Of a stretch of DNA of 64,000 nt, positions 52,344 to 60,917 are shown one piece after another; positions within the stretch are counted from its first letter, which is position 1; each line of letters begins with the position of its first letter. The stretch covers positions 885,959-949,958 of the forward strand of contig NZ_JAHKRR010000002.1 of the NCBI RefSeq assembly GCF_018863395.1, in the 5' to 3' direction. Below the pieces are notes generated by a model. It searched no databases and had not been told where the DNA came from. It saw nothing but the letters and a program-made list of their open reading frames with translations. This DNA comes from Sinomicrobium weinanense. Its GTDB lineage: Bacteria > Bacteroidota > Bacteroidia > Flavobacteriales > Flavobacteriaceae. The position numbers and the translations under genes are program-made.

Positions 52344-53000
52344 TCATTGTTTTAAGTTATACAACAGGCGGCTGGTCCGGGTATCCTCTTCTTCCCGGAG
52401 ACGGGCCATAGCCAGCAGGGTACATTCCATTCGGAACACCCGAAAGAAGGTATAATGTTCCGTCATGCGCTTATACAGCAGATCAATTCGTTCCAGCCGG
52501 GCATCATCGGTCATTTCCAAATGGCCATCAGTACTGACTGCGATAAGTTCATCCAGGGTATCTGAAAAGAAGTCCAGGGTTTTGCCGAAGACCCGGACAA
52601 AATAATCCAGTTCATCCTTATTAAAAGCATCGCTTTGCCGGAGCTGTTTTAAGATTTGGCTATAATCCCCGGCCATTCGGTATTCCAAAGCGATGATATC
52701 GCCAATTTTGGCATACTCCCGGATATGGGGATTCACTTTCCCCAGGGAACGGAAATAATCCGCATGAAGATTCATTTCCCCGTTTTTAAGGTCACCGATA
52801 AAATTGAGTCCATCTTTGGCAATGGAATAGCCCTTACGGGCATAGCCGATATAAACCTGCAAAGCGGCGATTTGCTGAAGGAGGTATTTCTTTTGGGCTT
52901 TCTTTTGGCGCCACCATTCGGAAAAAGTCTGGGCCCGAGCAGTGTTTATTGCAAAGAAGCCTACAAGCAGGAATACCCATAGTGTTTTTGTCCTTTTCAT
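52344..53000 (-). CDS. VirB5/TraI-like exported helical protein, copy 2
   Basis: A 218-residue protein. The ATG at 53000 (MKRTKTLWVFLLVGFFAINT) has AAGGA just upstream and gives a good signal peptide; an ATG 33 bases earlier overlaps the previous gene and adds charged residues in front. The body is helical (QQIAALQVYIGYARKGYSIA, with the KGY motif also present in copy 3), and the C-terminal RLREEEDTRTSRLLYNLKQ matches the other copies. One base separates it from copy 3. Confidence 0.75.
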   Translation of the reverse strand: MKRTKTLWVFLLVGFFAINTARAQTFSEWWRQKKAQKKYLLQQIAALQVYIGYARKGYSIAKDGLNFIGDLKNGEMNLHADYFRSLGKVNPHIREYAKIGDIIALEYRMAGDYSQILKQLRQSDAFNKDELDYFVRVFGKTLDFFSDTLDELIAVSTDGHLEMTDDARLERIDLLYKRMTEHYTFFRVFRMECTLLAMARLREEEDTRTSRLLYNLKQ

Positions 53001-53016
53001 AACTTGTCCTTTTCTA

Positions 53017-53715
53017 TCATTCTTCAATACCATAAAGCTGCCTTACGGCTTCTGCCTCACTTTCACTTTTAGCCCTTTGCAGGCTTAGCAGGATATTCTG
53101 GCGATTAAATCGCTTTAAGTCAAAATAGGTCTGTTCTCCCCGGTCCGCAGCCTGATTTATAATTTCCAGACGTTTAGCATCGCTCATCCGGGTGGCAAAG
53201 GCTTCGATAATCAAAAAGATCTGGTCCAGGTTTTGCAGGCTGGCATCCAGCATCCCGGAATACACTTTTTCCATATAGTCCAGCTCTTCTGGGCTAAAGC
53301 GGTTATCCTGCTGAAGCAGGCGCCAAACCCGCCCATATTCGTCTACCATTGCAGCCTGCATGTTGGTGATGTCCCGGATACGCTGGTAATAAGAGATCAC
53401 TGATTTAACCTTGACCAATTCCTCGTAATAGCCTTTATATAAATCTCGTTGACGTTCGGTCCATTCGGATATCTCGGTCAGCTTGAGCTTGGACAACGTA
53501 TTTTCAATGGTCTTTTGGGCATTTTGCAGCCAGATGGTCTTGTTCTGTAAGCGTTGAATTTTCAGGTCAATCGCTTTAATCACCTTTTTGATCCCGGCCT
53601 TGATGACCTGTATGATGCCAATAGGAGCTGGTGGTTCTTCAGCCCGAGCCGGGGTTGTACTTAACAGGGTTATACATAGCATCCCTACGGTCATTTTTAG
53701 CAATAGTTGTTTCAT
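53017..53715 (-). CDS. VirB5/TraI-like exported helical protein, copy 1
   Basis: A 232-residue protein with signal peptide MKQLLLKMTVGMLCITLLST and a predicted coiled-coil body (KKVIKAIDLKIQRLQNKTIW, then NAQKTIENTLSKLKLTEISEW). The end is LLSLQRAKSESEAEAVRQLYGIEE. The helix-rich exported layout fits the family called TraI in Bacteroidota transposons, which is comparable to VirB5. It is the most diverged of the three copies at the N-terminus. Confidence 0.78.
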   Translation of the reverse strand: MKQLLLKMTVGMLCITLLSTTPARAEEPPAPIGIIQVIKAGIKKVIKAIDLKIQRLQNKTIWLQNAQKTIENTLSKLKLTEISEWTERQRDLYKGYYEELVKVKSVISYYQRIRDITNMQAAMVDEYGRVWRLLQQDNRFSPEELDYMEKVYSGMLDASLQNLDQIFLIIEAFATRMSDAKRLEIINQAADRGEQTYFDLKRFNRQNILLSLQRAKSESEAEAVRQLYGIEE

Positions 53716-53776
53716 CTCTTTTCTTTTTTTCTTGAGTCATGGATACACGAATATTTTTTGTCCTTTTAGTATTAGT

Positions 53777-53804
53777 GAACCTGCCTGCCGGCTTAGACAG
53801 GTTC
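53777..53804. repeat. Inverted repeat between traG and the first TraI-like gene
   Basis: GAACCTG-14-CAGGTTC with a CCTGCCTGCCGGC word in between, just 10 bases past the traG start-side gap. It may act as an attenuator or be a short repeat element; no U-tract follows on the minus strand. Note that it lies downstream of traG in the direction of transcription. Confidence 0.5.
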
Positions 53805-53813
53805 GTGGCTCTG

Positions 53814-56294
53814 CTAATTCTTACCTCTTATATCCGCCGCAAGGGCAGCAATACCTTTTTGAATGTTTCCTCCAAATTTTTCAGCATATGCCATCACCTT
53901 GACTTTTTCACTTTGTTCGGTGGTGTAGGCCAGGTATTCTTCCAGGGAAACCTCAGTGCGATATACTTTCCCCGGGGGATAGATATAGACTTCTTTGTAT
54001 TTTTTGGTAGGATCGTTAGCCTTATTTATAGAGAGGATTTGTGCCTTGTCCTTGTCAGTTAGTCCCAGGAGTTCCTGTATCTGATCAAACTTGTTCTGGT
54101 ACTTAGACTGGTCCAACAGGATCTTACAGTCGCTGTTATTGATAATCGCCTGTTTGACAATGGGAGAGGAAATAATGTCCTCGACTTCCTGGGTTACGAC
54201 AATAGCTTCCCCAAAGAATTTCCGGACCGTTTTAAAAAGGTATTTAATATATTCTGCCATCCCTTCCCGGGCAATGGCCTTCCATGCCTCTTCAATAAGG
54301 ATCATCTTACGGATACCTTTCAGCTTCCGCATCTTATTGATAAACACCTCCATGATAATAATGGTGACTACCGGGAATAAAATGGGATGGTCTTTAATAT
54401 TATCCAGCTCAAAGACAATAAATTGCTGCCCAAGCAGGTCAAGGTTTTCCCGGGCATTAAGCAGGTAGTCAAATTCCCCACCTTTATAGTAAGGGCGTAA
54501 GACATACAGGAAATTGTTGACATCAAAATCCCTGTCCTTCACATTGTCACCTTCTAGTTCCTTGACAAACGTATCTTTGAGATACTCATAAAAACTATCA
54601 AAACACGCAAAGTCGCCGGGCGACTGCCTAAGATGCTCATAATACCCGGTCAAGGCATTGGAAAGGGCCACATACTCACTCCGTTTAAAGGTTTCGTTAT
54701 CCTTTTTCCAAAGGGCCAGCAGCAGGGTTTTGATACTCTCTTTTTTCTCGGTATCTAAACGGTCCCCTTCCCCGATGTAAAAAGGGTTAAAGCGGATGGG
54801 ATTTTCTTCAGAATAGGTAAAATAATACCCCCCGACCATATCACATAGCCCTTTATAGCTATGTCCGACATCCACGAGGATAATATGAGTACCCTGTTCA
54901 TAATAGCTACGAACCATATGATTGGTAAAGAAGGATTTTCCCGATCCACTGGGCCCCAGGATAAACTTGTTCCGGTTGGTACAAATCCCCTTTTGCATGG
55001 GTTCATCGGAGATATCCACATGGATGGGCTTTCCGGTAAGCCGGTCCCCCAGGCGAAGCCCTACGGGACTTAGGGAAGAACGATAGCCCGTTTCCAGGTT
55101 TAAAAAACAGGTGGCCTGTTCCACAAAAGTGTCAAAGGTGTCATTTATGGGAAAGTCGGCCCCGTTACCGGGAATCCCGGCCCAGAAAATCTGCCCGGCC
55201 CCGGCGGTCTCGATCTTGGCTACGGCATCCATCTGGGCCAGGGCGGAAAACACCTTGTTTTTGAGTTCCTGGAGTTCTTCCCTGCTGCTTCCCCAGGTGA
55301 GCAGGTTAAAATGGGCTTTGACCGGTAACCGTTGTTCGCTGATGGCTTCGTTTAAAAAATCGTTCACGGCATCCCGGGCAATAGCGTTTTCCCGACTGTA
55401 AGCTGCCAAAGATTGTAACCGGAGGCGTTTGCTTTCCAGCTTTTTAATGGTTTTCTGAGCATCCTCAACAAAAATATACTGGCTGAGGATATGGTTACAG
55501 GGCAAAAGTTGTCCCAGGGAAGAAACAAACCCTACGCTAAAGCGGGTTTTATCCGTACTGTATTTGTCATAGTCGATCCGGGAGCCGCACAGGGTGGGCA
55601 GGTCGGCGGCATCGCCCAAGGTATAAAGTTGGGCATAGGTATCACCGATACATAAGGTATCCCCAGCCAATTCCATGTCTTTTATTAAATGGGGCTTAGC
55701 CCCCTTAGCCATCTCGCCTTCAAGAAAACAATAGCGTTCTATAAAACCTGCTTGGTCCGGGCCACTGAGAAGTTCTTTTTCCTTTAACCGTTTGAGCTGT
55801 ACAAAGCCGCTATCTTCCAGGATACGCTGGAATTGCCCGCAGCTATCCATAAAATCCTGGAATTTTTGAGCATCCAGGATATCGGAAGGAACCAGGGACG
55901 GACGGATCAGGTTGGAAAAAATGGAGGAGGAAACTTTCCTTCCCGAAGGTTTTTTGGTCAGCAGGATATAGCAGGAATGTTCTAAAAACGGTCGTTCGTT
56001 AAAAAACCGTTCACTGCTCCGGCTTAAAAAGCTAAGGCCCTCTTTGGTAAAATCCGGCCGATGCCCGCTTTCCAGGAACCAATCCTGCTTAGCAAAAACC
56101 GTATGGTTGAGCAATACCTTAATAGCCTTGACCCACGCTTGATGAAAGGCTTCGTATTCCCGGTTACTCAGTGTAAAGATCTCTGGGAGCTCCGCTTTAA
56201 ACACTACGGTAATGTCCCCTTTTTTGGAAAGGATACTATCGTGTTCCACATCCATAATGGGAAACAGGTCCCCCAACATTTTTTCCGTCCTCAT
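53814..56294 (-). CDS. traG: Conjugative transposon ATPase TraG (VirB4-like)
   Basis: An 826-residue ATPase that powers the mating channel. Walker A is GPSGSGKS (residues 447-454) in NKFILGPSGSGKSFFTNHMV, and Walker B is in KMILIEEAWKAIAREGM (about 675), followed by VRKFFGEAIVVTQEVEDI. The N-terminal DLFPIMDVEHDSILSKKGDI is the usual start of TraG in these elements. The size equals that of the CTnDOT TraG. The protein is cytoplasmic or membrane-peripheral. Confidence 0.96.
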   Translation of the reverse strand: MRTEKMLGDLFPIMDVEHDSILSKKGDITVVFKAELPEIFTLSNREYEAFHQAWVKAIKVLLNHTVFAKQDWFLESGHRPDFTKEGLSFLSRSSERFFNERPFLEHSCYILLTKKPSGRKVSSSIFSNLIRPSLVPSDILDAQKFQDFMDSCGQFQRILEDSGFVQLKRLKEKELLSGPDQAGFIERYCFLEGEMAKGAKPHLIKDMELAGDTLCIGDTYAQLYTLGDAADLPTLCGSRIDYDKYSTDKTRFSVGFVSSLGQLLPCNHILSQYIFVEDAQKTIKKLESKRLRLQSLAAYSRENAIARDAVNDFLNEAISEQRLPVKAHFNLLTWGSSREELQELKNKVFSALAQMDAVAKIETAGAGQIFWAGIPGNGADFPINDTFDTFVEQATCFLNLETGYRSSLSPVGLRLGDRLTGKPIHVDISDEPMQKGICTNRNKFILGPSGSGKSFFTNHMVRSYYEQGTHIILVDVGHSYKGLCDMVGGYYFTYSEENPIRFNPFYIGEGDRLDTEKKESIKTLLLALWKKDNETFKRSEYVALSNALTGYYEHLRQSPGDFACFDSFYEYLKDTFVKELEGDNVKDRDFDVNNFLYVLRPYYKGGEFDYLLNARENLDLLGQQFIVFELDNIKDHPILFPVVTIIIMEVFINKMRKLKGIRKMILIEEAWKAIAREGMAEYIKYLFKTVRKFFGEAIVVTQEVEDIISSPIVKQAIINNSDCKILLDQSKYQNKFDQIQELLGLTDKDKAQILSINKANDPTKKYKEVYIYPPGKVYRTEVSLEEYLAYTTEQSEKVKVMAYAEKFGGNIQKGIAALAADIRGKN

Positions 56295-56327
56295 TTTCCT
56301 GTTTTTTAATCAATCTCTTTAGAGCTA

Positions 56328-56675
56328 TTAGCCCTTTTGTCTTTTCTGCTTGTAAAAAATGCTCCGGCTATGGCTTTTGATGACTTTGGGAATTTGCCGT
56401 TGGGCCAGCTTCTTCATAAGGCCATATTCCCCATAGGCTTTACTCATTTTATAAACCTTGACTACAAGGAATACTCCCAGGGCAAGAATAATCCCGGCAC
56501 AGATCAGGGGAGGTAGTCCGAGTATATACATCCCGGCAAAAAGGATCAGTAGTATGACTATGCCGCCTCCCAAATACCAGATGTACTGGGCTTTTAAACC
56601 GCGAAACTCTATGGTCTGATTGATCCCCTTATGGTTTTGATAAACGCTGTTAATCATAGGTTTATACTTTATCAT
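56328..56675 (-). CDS. traF: Conjugative transposon protein TraF (DUF4133)
   Basis: A 115-residue membrane protein of the TraF/DUF4133 (VirB3-like) family. The conserved VYQNHKGINQTIEFRGLKAQY precedes two close helices (about 33-52 and 55-75). The ATG at 56675 abuts the methyltransferase stop (TAAATG). A second ATG at 56657 (MINSVYQNHKG) is closer to the usual family start. Confidence 0.9.
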   Translation of the reverse strand: MIKYKPMINSVYQNHKGINQTIEFRGLKAQYIWYLGGGIVILLILFAGMYILGLPPLICAGIILALGVFLVVKVYKMSKAYGEYGLMKKLAQRQIPKVIKSHSRSIFYKQKRQKG

Positions 56676-57173
56676 TTACAGACCAGACCTGTACCTTTCC
56701 ACCGAAGCGATCGTATCATGGATGGTCCCACCATGACTAAAAATCCCAATCTTTTCCACCACAAATGCCCTGTTCTTTCCCATCACCACACTGTGGTACC
56801 CAAAAGTGATCACTTTGCCTCCTATCTCCAAGTGACTGGGAATAGTATCTTTTAACCTCCGGAAAGGACTACATCGGATTCCTTTATACAGTTCCATGCT
56901 TTTCCGATAAGAATAGGGTGGGTCCAGCAGCATGGTGTTAAACTTTTCACCTGGCCAACTTCGCAGAAATTCCAAGGCATCCCTATGGTAATCGGCAGGG
57001 GCATCCGGATCAAGGTCATTACGGACTTCATCCACTTGGAGCAGGGTCTTCCCGGCAAAAAGGTTTAACACCCTGCCTTCGCACTGTTGCTCCACCCACT
57101 CCCTTAGGGCTTTGCCCCGGAAGGTATAGCGATGCAAAGGACATTTGATATGGGTAAATATTATAGGGCGCAT
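56676..57173 (-). CDS. Small DNA methyltransferase-like protein (DPPY motif)
   Basis: A 165-residue protein with SAM-binding motif NLFAG (residues 37-41) and catalytic DPPY (84-87) in MLLDPPYSYRKSMELY, the form seen in N6-adenine methyltransferases. It is short and lacks an obvious target-recognition domain. It is embedded in the tra operon between traE and traF, adjoining traF without a gap. It may protect or mark transferred DNA. No restriction enzyme gene is next to it, so a full restriction-modification system is unlikely here. Confidence 0.75.
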   Translation of the reverse strand: MRPIIFTHIKCPLHRYTFRGKALREWVEQQCEGRVLNLFAGKTLLQVDEVRNDLDPDAPADYHRDALEFLRSWPGEKFNTMLLDPPYSYRKSMELYKGIRCSPFRRLKDTIPSHLEIGGKVITFGYHSVVMGKNRAFVVEKIGIFSHGGTIHDTIASVERYRSGL

Positions 57174-57210
57174 TTTCTGGTCCTGGTTTTTCCTGATTAC
57201 ACCGGCCGGT

Positions 57211-57654
57211 TTACTCTTTCTTATGTTGTTCCAAGTATTCCGAGATGGTTCTTATAACCGCATACCTGAGCCTGCGGCTTTTCCTGTTTTCTTCGGAGAA
57301 ACCGATAGCTTCAAAAATTTCTTTACAAGTCCCGATCAGGTTGACCACTTCGTGGGTAAGCACTCCCGCTTCCCGGAACCTTAAAAAGTCGGGAAGAAAT
57401 TCCTTTTCCAAAATGTCTCGGATATAATGGAACCTGGAAGGCCTTAAATCGGCTGTTAGTTCTAACATAGCCTGTTCTTCGATGATATAAGGCGGGAGGC
57501 TATCCTTTTTCCATTGCCTAAGCCGGGGGCGCAAGGCTTCGATCTTTCGGTCCAGGTACTGCTGTACCGAGTAATCTTCCTGTAAATTGAACATCAGTTC
57601 AGGGTTGTTCTCAATGATATATGCCCACAGTTTTTCTTTTAAGGATTGTTCCAT
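57211..57654 (-). CDS. Uncharacterised tra-operon protein
   Basis: A 147-residue soluble, charged, helical protein from ATG 57654 (MEQSLKEKLWAYIIENNPEL). A TTG three codons upstream is the alternative. Segments such as PPYIIEEQAMLELTADLRPSR and FLRFREAGVLTHEVVNLIGT look conserved in type but I know no family. No signal peptide or membrane helix. It lies between traE and the methyltransferase gene. Confidence 0.65.
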   Translation of the reverse strand: MEQSLKEKLWAYIIENNPELMFNLQEDYSVQQYLDRKIEALRPRLRQWKKDSLPPYIIEEQAMLELTADLRPSRFHYIRDILEKEFLPDFLRFREAGVLTHEVVNLIGTCKEIFEAIGFSEENRKSRRLRYAVIRTISEYLEQHKKE

Positions 57655-57738
57655 TTTTGTCAATGATTTACAAATAATTGATCGTAGTTGTTAAACCTAC
57701 TTGGTAGGCAGGTGCCCATTATGATCCGGACTGGGTGA

Positions 57739-58056
57739 CTATACACCGAAGAAGGATTTGATCACCGTGGCTACCACTACCAAAAAGACACAGCTGCCAA
57801 ACCAGGCCGCGGCGACCTTCCCGGTATCTGGGTCGCCGGCATTCCATTTCTGGTAGACTTTTACAGCCCCTATGAGGCCGAGTAAAGCCCCTACGGCGTA
57901 CATGAGGTTGGTTCCGGCATCGAAATAGCTTCGTACCTTTTGATTGGCTTCGTTGATCCCGGCAATTCCATCCTGGGCAAGAGTTACTAAATGAGTTAAC
58001 CATATGATTCCTGTGATGGCCAACTGTCTACGGTTTTTCCTACTGCATGTTTTCAT
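57739..58056 (-). CDS. traE: Conjugative transposon protein TraE (DUF4134)
   Basis: A 105-residue VirB2/pilin-like protein of the TraE family. It has a signal-like first helix (about 12-27), then GIAGINEANQKVRSYFDAGT and NLMYAVGALLGLIGAVKVYQKWNAGDPDTGK with the conserved KWNxGDPDT loop, and a last helix AAAWFGSCVFLVVVATVIKS. It is the first recognised tra gene in the direction of transcription. Confidence 0.93.
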   Translation of the reverse strand: MKTCSRKNRRQLAITGIIWLTHLVTLAQDGIAGINEANQKVRSYFDAGTNLMYAVGALLGLIGAVKVYQKWNAGDPDTGKVAAAWFGSCVFLVVVATVIKSFFGV

Positions 58057-58207
58057 TCGACATTCTGCATTAAAAGTTGATTCTCTTTAGAAAAGTGAAA
58101 AAACCTGCTGCCGTCACTTTACCCGGTATTCCCATGTCTGTTTGCGGCTTTCCACCCCAAGAGGGCAGAACAGGAACAGGTCTTTTCACATTAAAACAAT
58201 ACCCCAC

Positions 58208-58660
58208 TCAGGTTTTCGTTCCCCATAACAATTTCATTTCCCGATCACGCAAACCTACGGGGGCATGTTTATAACATTCTTGCTTAATAAATTCCTGGAT
58301 TCCCTGTTGAAAAGGGGTACCGACAATCTCCGGATGCTTTTGTAATGTCCTCCCAAGACTATTCAAAAGCTGTTTGCGGTTATATTTTTTATTAAAAGCC
58401 TCCGCTATGACATCTTTTAGTGTTGTCATAATAGCTTCCGTCTGCTCAAAAGTTTCATTGGGAGTTTCCTCAAAAGAAGCTGGAGAAACTGTTTCTTTAA
58501 TATAGTTTCCTCTTTGTGCTGTATGAGTAGCTAATTGTATTCCGGAAACAGGTGTTCTTAATTTCAAGATGTAAAACCACAAACCGAGAGCGGCATAATA
58601 AGCGGTTAAAACCAGTATTATCATAAGGGCATATTCACCCCAGGAAAATTCATTAAACAT
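58208..58660 (-). CDS. Membrane protein upstream of traE
   Basis: A 150-residue protein with one N-terminal helix (about 10-31, YALMIILVLTAYYAALGLWFY) and a cytoplasmic helical part with KKYNRKQLLNSLGRTLQKHP and EFIKQECYKHAPVGL. It is first in the presumed tra operon, 151 bases before traE. This region, where CTnDOT has traA-traD, suggests a tra-associated role, but I recognise no family. Confidence 0.65.
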   Translation of the reverse strand: MFNEFSWGEYALMIILVLTAYYAALGLWFYILKLRTPVSGIQLATHTAQRGNYIKETVSPASFEETPNETFEQTEAIMTTLKDVIAEAFNKKYNRKQLLNSLGRTLQKHPEIVGTPFQQGIQEFIKQECYKHAPVGLRDREMKLLWGTKT

Positions 58661-59009
58661 ACCTCTTCATTTTATCATTCAACATCTGCTTATTACTTCC
58701 CAGGGGAATACACCCATAGGTAACAAATAACAGGACAAAGGAACAGTACAATACCATACACCACAAGTACAACTTTAAAGTTGTACCCCCGTTGTACCCA
58801 TGTACCCCTGAGCAAAATCAAGCGTTCTTGAAAGGTGTTTTTTAGTGTTAACAAAGAAACTGTATACCGAAAAGCCTGATTCTGATCCGTAATGACCTTA
58901 GTCAACTACCCCGAACCCCAAGAAGCATAAGTCTCAAAACTTTGAAAAGACATTTCGACACAAGCGCCGAAATATTTTAAATTTCACTTAGTGAGCAAAA
59001 TGAAAGAAA
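58661..59009. other. Intergenic region with palindrome, upstream of the tra operon
   Basis: These 349 bases precede the leftward tra genes. They hold the perfect palindrome at 58767-58786 and three TGTACCC words. A 70-codon frame (58693-58905) begins at TTG and codes for one hydrophobic helix; I do not count it as a gene. The tra promoter is expected here. Confidence 0.5.
58767..58807. promoter_or_regulatory. 20-bp palindrome plus TGTACCC repeats (candidate tra operator)
   Basis: GTACAACTTTAAAGTTGTAC is perfectly self-complementary (58767-58786). TGTACCC occurs at 58782, 58793 and 58801, so the GTAC-type half-site is repeated on the right. It is 107-147 bases before the first tra-region gene. 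Confidence 0.55.
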
Positions 59010-59693
59010 TTAATATTCTTTGATCTTTTTGATCATTCGTTGTAGTTGGTTGATAGTCGCTTCTTTATCCTTTTCTTCTGGTGTATAAGCCTTTACACGA
59101 AGGGAATCATAGGACAGATCTTTTTTATGTGGTGTAGAAAGATAGGGAACGATGGTTCTAAATACATGACGCATGGATTTGGCCTTAAGAATCCGAAGTT
59201 CATCTGCTGCCCGAAGTACCAGAGCCGTTTGATCCGTAGATAGATTACACAGGATTTTTTCCTGGTCTTTAATTTGAGAGAAATAGGTTCTTTTTTTTAT
59301 AACATTATCGGGTTTCAGGTAATGGGTAAACCAGGTTTCAAGAAAAGATATTAATTCCTGCAGGCTACATTGAAGGGTATCCATCACTTGTAATAAATCT
59401 TCCCTTTGAAAGATGTCATTTTTTTGTTGTTCTGAAACCTGGTCCAGTAAAATAAGAAGGGAAGTATGGTAATTTTCTACCACCAGGCGGATGTGTTTTT
59501 CCCGGGTCAGGGAAAACACCTGATGTTTGAGTTTGGATTTGACGGAGGCAGATTCCCTTCGTATATTCCTAACAATAAATTCTACCTGTTCTTCCGTGAT
59601 TTTCTGAACAAGGGTCTTTTCCGGGTTCAGTGTCACACTGACCAGGATATCCAGCCATTCTAACAGATATTTTCGTCCCATGCTTTTCAACAT
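59010..59693 (-). CDS. Helical element protein with conserved C-terminal module
   Basis: A 227-residue all-helical cytoplasmic protein. The C-terminal 80 residues (LSTDQTALVLRAADELRILK onward, with YLSTPHKKDLSYDSLRVKAY) form a module I associate with proteins of flavobacterial conjugative elements; the family is unnamed to me. A weak likeness to RteC-type regulators is possible, because both pair a helical body with such an end. It is separated from the tra operon by the palindrome region and from the AraC gene by 86 bases. Confidence 0.6.
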   Translation of the reverse strand: MLKSMGRKYLLEWLDILVSVTLNPEKTLVQKITEEQVEFIVRNIRRESASVKSKLKHQVFSLTREKHIRLVVENYHTSLLILLDQVSEQQKNDIFQREDLLQVMDTLQCSLQELISFLETWFTHYLKPDNVIKKRTYFSQIKDQEKILCNLSTDQTALVLRAADELRILKAKSMRHVFRTIVPYLSTPHKKDLSYDSLRVKAYTPEEKDKEATINQLQRMIKKIKEY

Positions 59694-59779
59694 TTACCCG
59701 GCAACATCCAGGACATTTTACTACTAACATGATAGAATTTATAAAACTTTATAAACTCCTTCCATAAGCATAAGAGGGG

Positions 59780-60649
59780 CTACAATATGGATTTATCATT
59801 CAGGCTTTCACGAAAGGCTGTTGGAGAGATCGTTGTATGTCTTTTGAAAAAATTGCTAAAATGTTGGACAGAATTAAACCCAAGAGCGTGACTGATGGCT
59901 TTAACGGATACAGGGTCATGTAACAACATTTTGGCTTCTTGTAAAAGAAAGTCTCTTAAGAATCTTTTGGCTGTTTTTCCCGAAACCTCTTTAACCGTTT
60001 TGGAAAGATACCGTGTACTTACGTGAAGCTTATCCGCGTAAAATTGTATCCGGTGTTGCTCTTTATAATGTATCTGTATGGTATCAAAAAAACGCATGAA
60101 CCATATATGTTTCATGGTATAAAGAAAGGATTCATCCCGGTTGTAATGACGATAAAGGTTTCTTAATTCCCATAACAACATATAAAATCCAAGTTCCAGC
60201 ACCTGATTATGAGGTTGCTGATATTTATGGCCTTTGCTTTTTATATCTAACAGGGTCATTAACAGGTATAAAAGGGAAACCTCATGAGTATTCAGTTGTA
60301 ACCTGGAGAAACACCCAAGCGTTGGGAAAATAAGAAAGGTGGGGAATATTGTTTTCGTGATGGCGCCGAAAGCAAACCTCCGGGAAAAAAGGACTATCCC
60401 TATTAAGGTTTGGTCATGAATTGCAGTTATTGTAGAAGAGGTTTCTTCGGATAGGAATATCAATTCTCCAGGCTGCAATAACACCGTATCGCTCTTCATT
60501 TTTAAGTCTATTTTTCCTTTTCTTACAAGCAGCAGGGCAAAGCGGTTTTCCTGTAAAAACGGATTGACTTTCTTTACCTGCTTCTTGTTTTTCAGGAAGG
60601 ATACCTGCAAGCCCGGAAAATAATCTTTATGATTATGGGGGTGTTTCAA
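59780..60649 (-). CDS. AraC-family transcriptional regulator
   Basis: A 289-residue regulator starting at TTG (60649); no in-frame ATG lies before the conserved part. The N-terminal half (to about 170) is a cupin-like sensor. The C-terminal HTH_18 domain reads FYADKLHVSTRYLSKTVKEV and ISHALGFNSVQHFSNFFKRH, with TTISPTAFRES at the end. It is 10 bases after the small membrane gene, so it is probably the last gene of a three-gene operon with that gene and a lipoprotein. The ligand is unknown. Confidence 0.88.
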   Translation of the reverse strand: MKHPHNHKDYFPGLQVSFLKNKKQVKKVNPFLQENRFALLLVRKGKIDLKMKSDTVLLQPGELIFLSEETSSTITAIHDQTLIGIVLFSRRFAFGAITKTIFPTFLIFPTLGCFSRLQLNTHEVSLLYLLMTLLDIKSKGHKYQQPHNQVLELGFYMLLWELRNLYRHYNRDESFLYTMKHIWFMRFFDTIQIHYKEQHRIQFYADKLHVSTRYLSKTVKEVSGKTAKRFLRDFLLQEAKMLLHDPVSVKAISHALGFNSVQHFSNFFKRHTTISPTAFRESLNDKSIL

Positions 60650-60659
60650 AACAAATATT

Positions 60660-60911
60660 TTAATTCTTATCAGGGTTCATAAGCCTGGCCATGAGTACAA
60701 CCACGACATAGAGCAGGTTGCACATTCCGTTAATAAACAGCAGCCAGGCTAACCCCTTTGGAGATTCCCTTTCTATGGAGCCATCAGCGGGATAATTCAG
60801 GATCTCGTCATAGCCCAACAACTGTATGACCAGGTAAATGCTCAACACATTAAAACCAATAAGCCCTATGGACAAGACAATGGTCCGCTTTTCTTCGTTA
60901 TTAACACGCAT
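60660..60911 (-). CDS. 83-residue membrane protein
   Basis: Two hydrophobic helices (about 9-29, TIVLSIGLIGFNVLSIYLVI, and 52-74, LAWLLFINGMCNLLYVVVVL) joined by a loop, with a short basic end. It lies 6 bases after the lipoprotein gene and just before the AraC gene. No family recognised. Confidence 0.7.
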   Translation of the reverse strand: MRVNNEEKRTIVLSIGLIGFNVLSIYLVIQLLGYDEILNYPADGSIERESPKGLAWLLFINGMCNLLYVVVVLMARLMNPDKN

Positions 60912-60917
60912 ACTAAC

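Noticed and set aside
58095..58189. Imperfect inverted repeat GTGAAAAAACCTG/CAGGTCTTTTCAC between traE and the preceding gene
   Set aside because: One mismatch and a 69-base loop make a functional hairpin doubtful; noted only.
58693..58905. 70-codon minus-strand frame with one hydrophobic helix
   Set aside because: TTG start, weak ribosome binding site, and it covers a perfect palindrome and repeats that look regulatory; kept as an alternative only.
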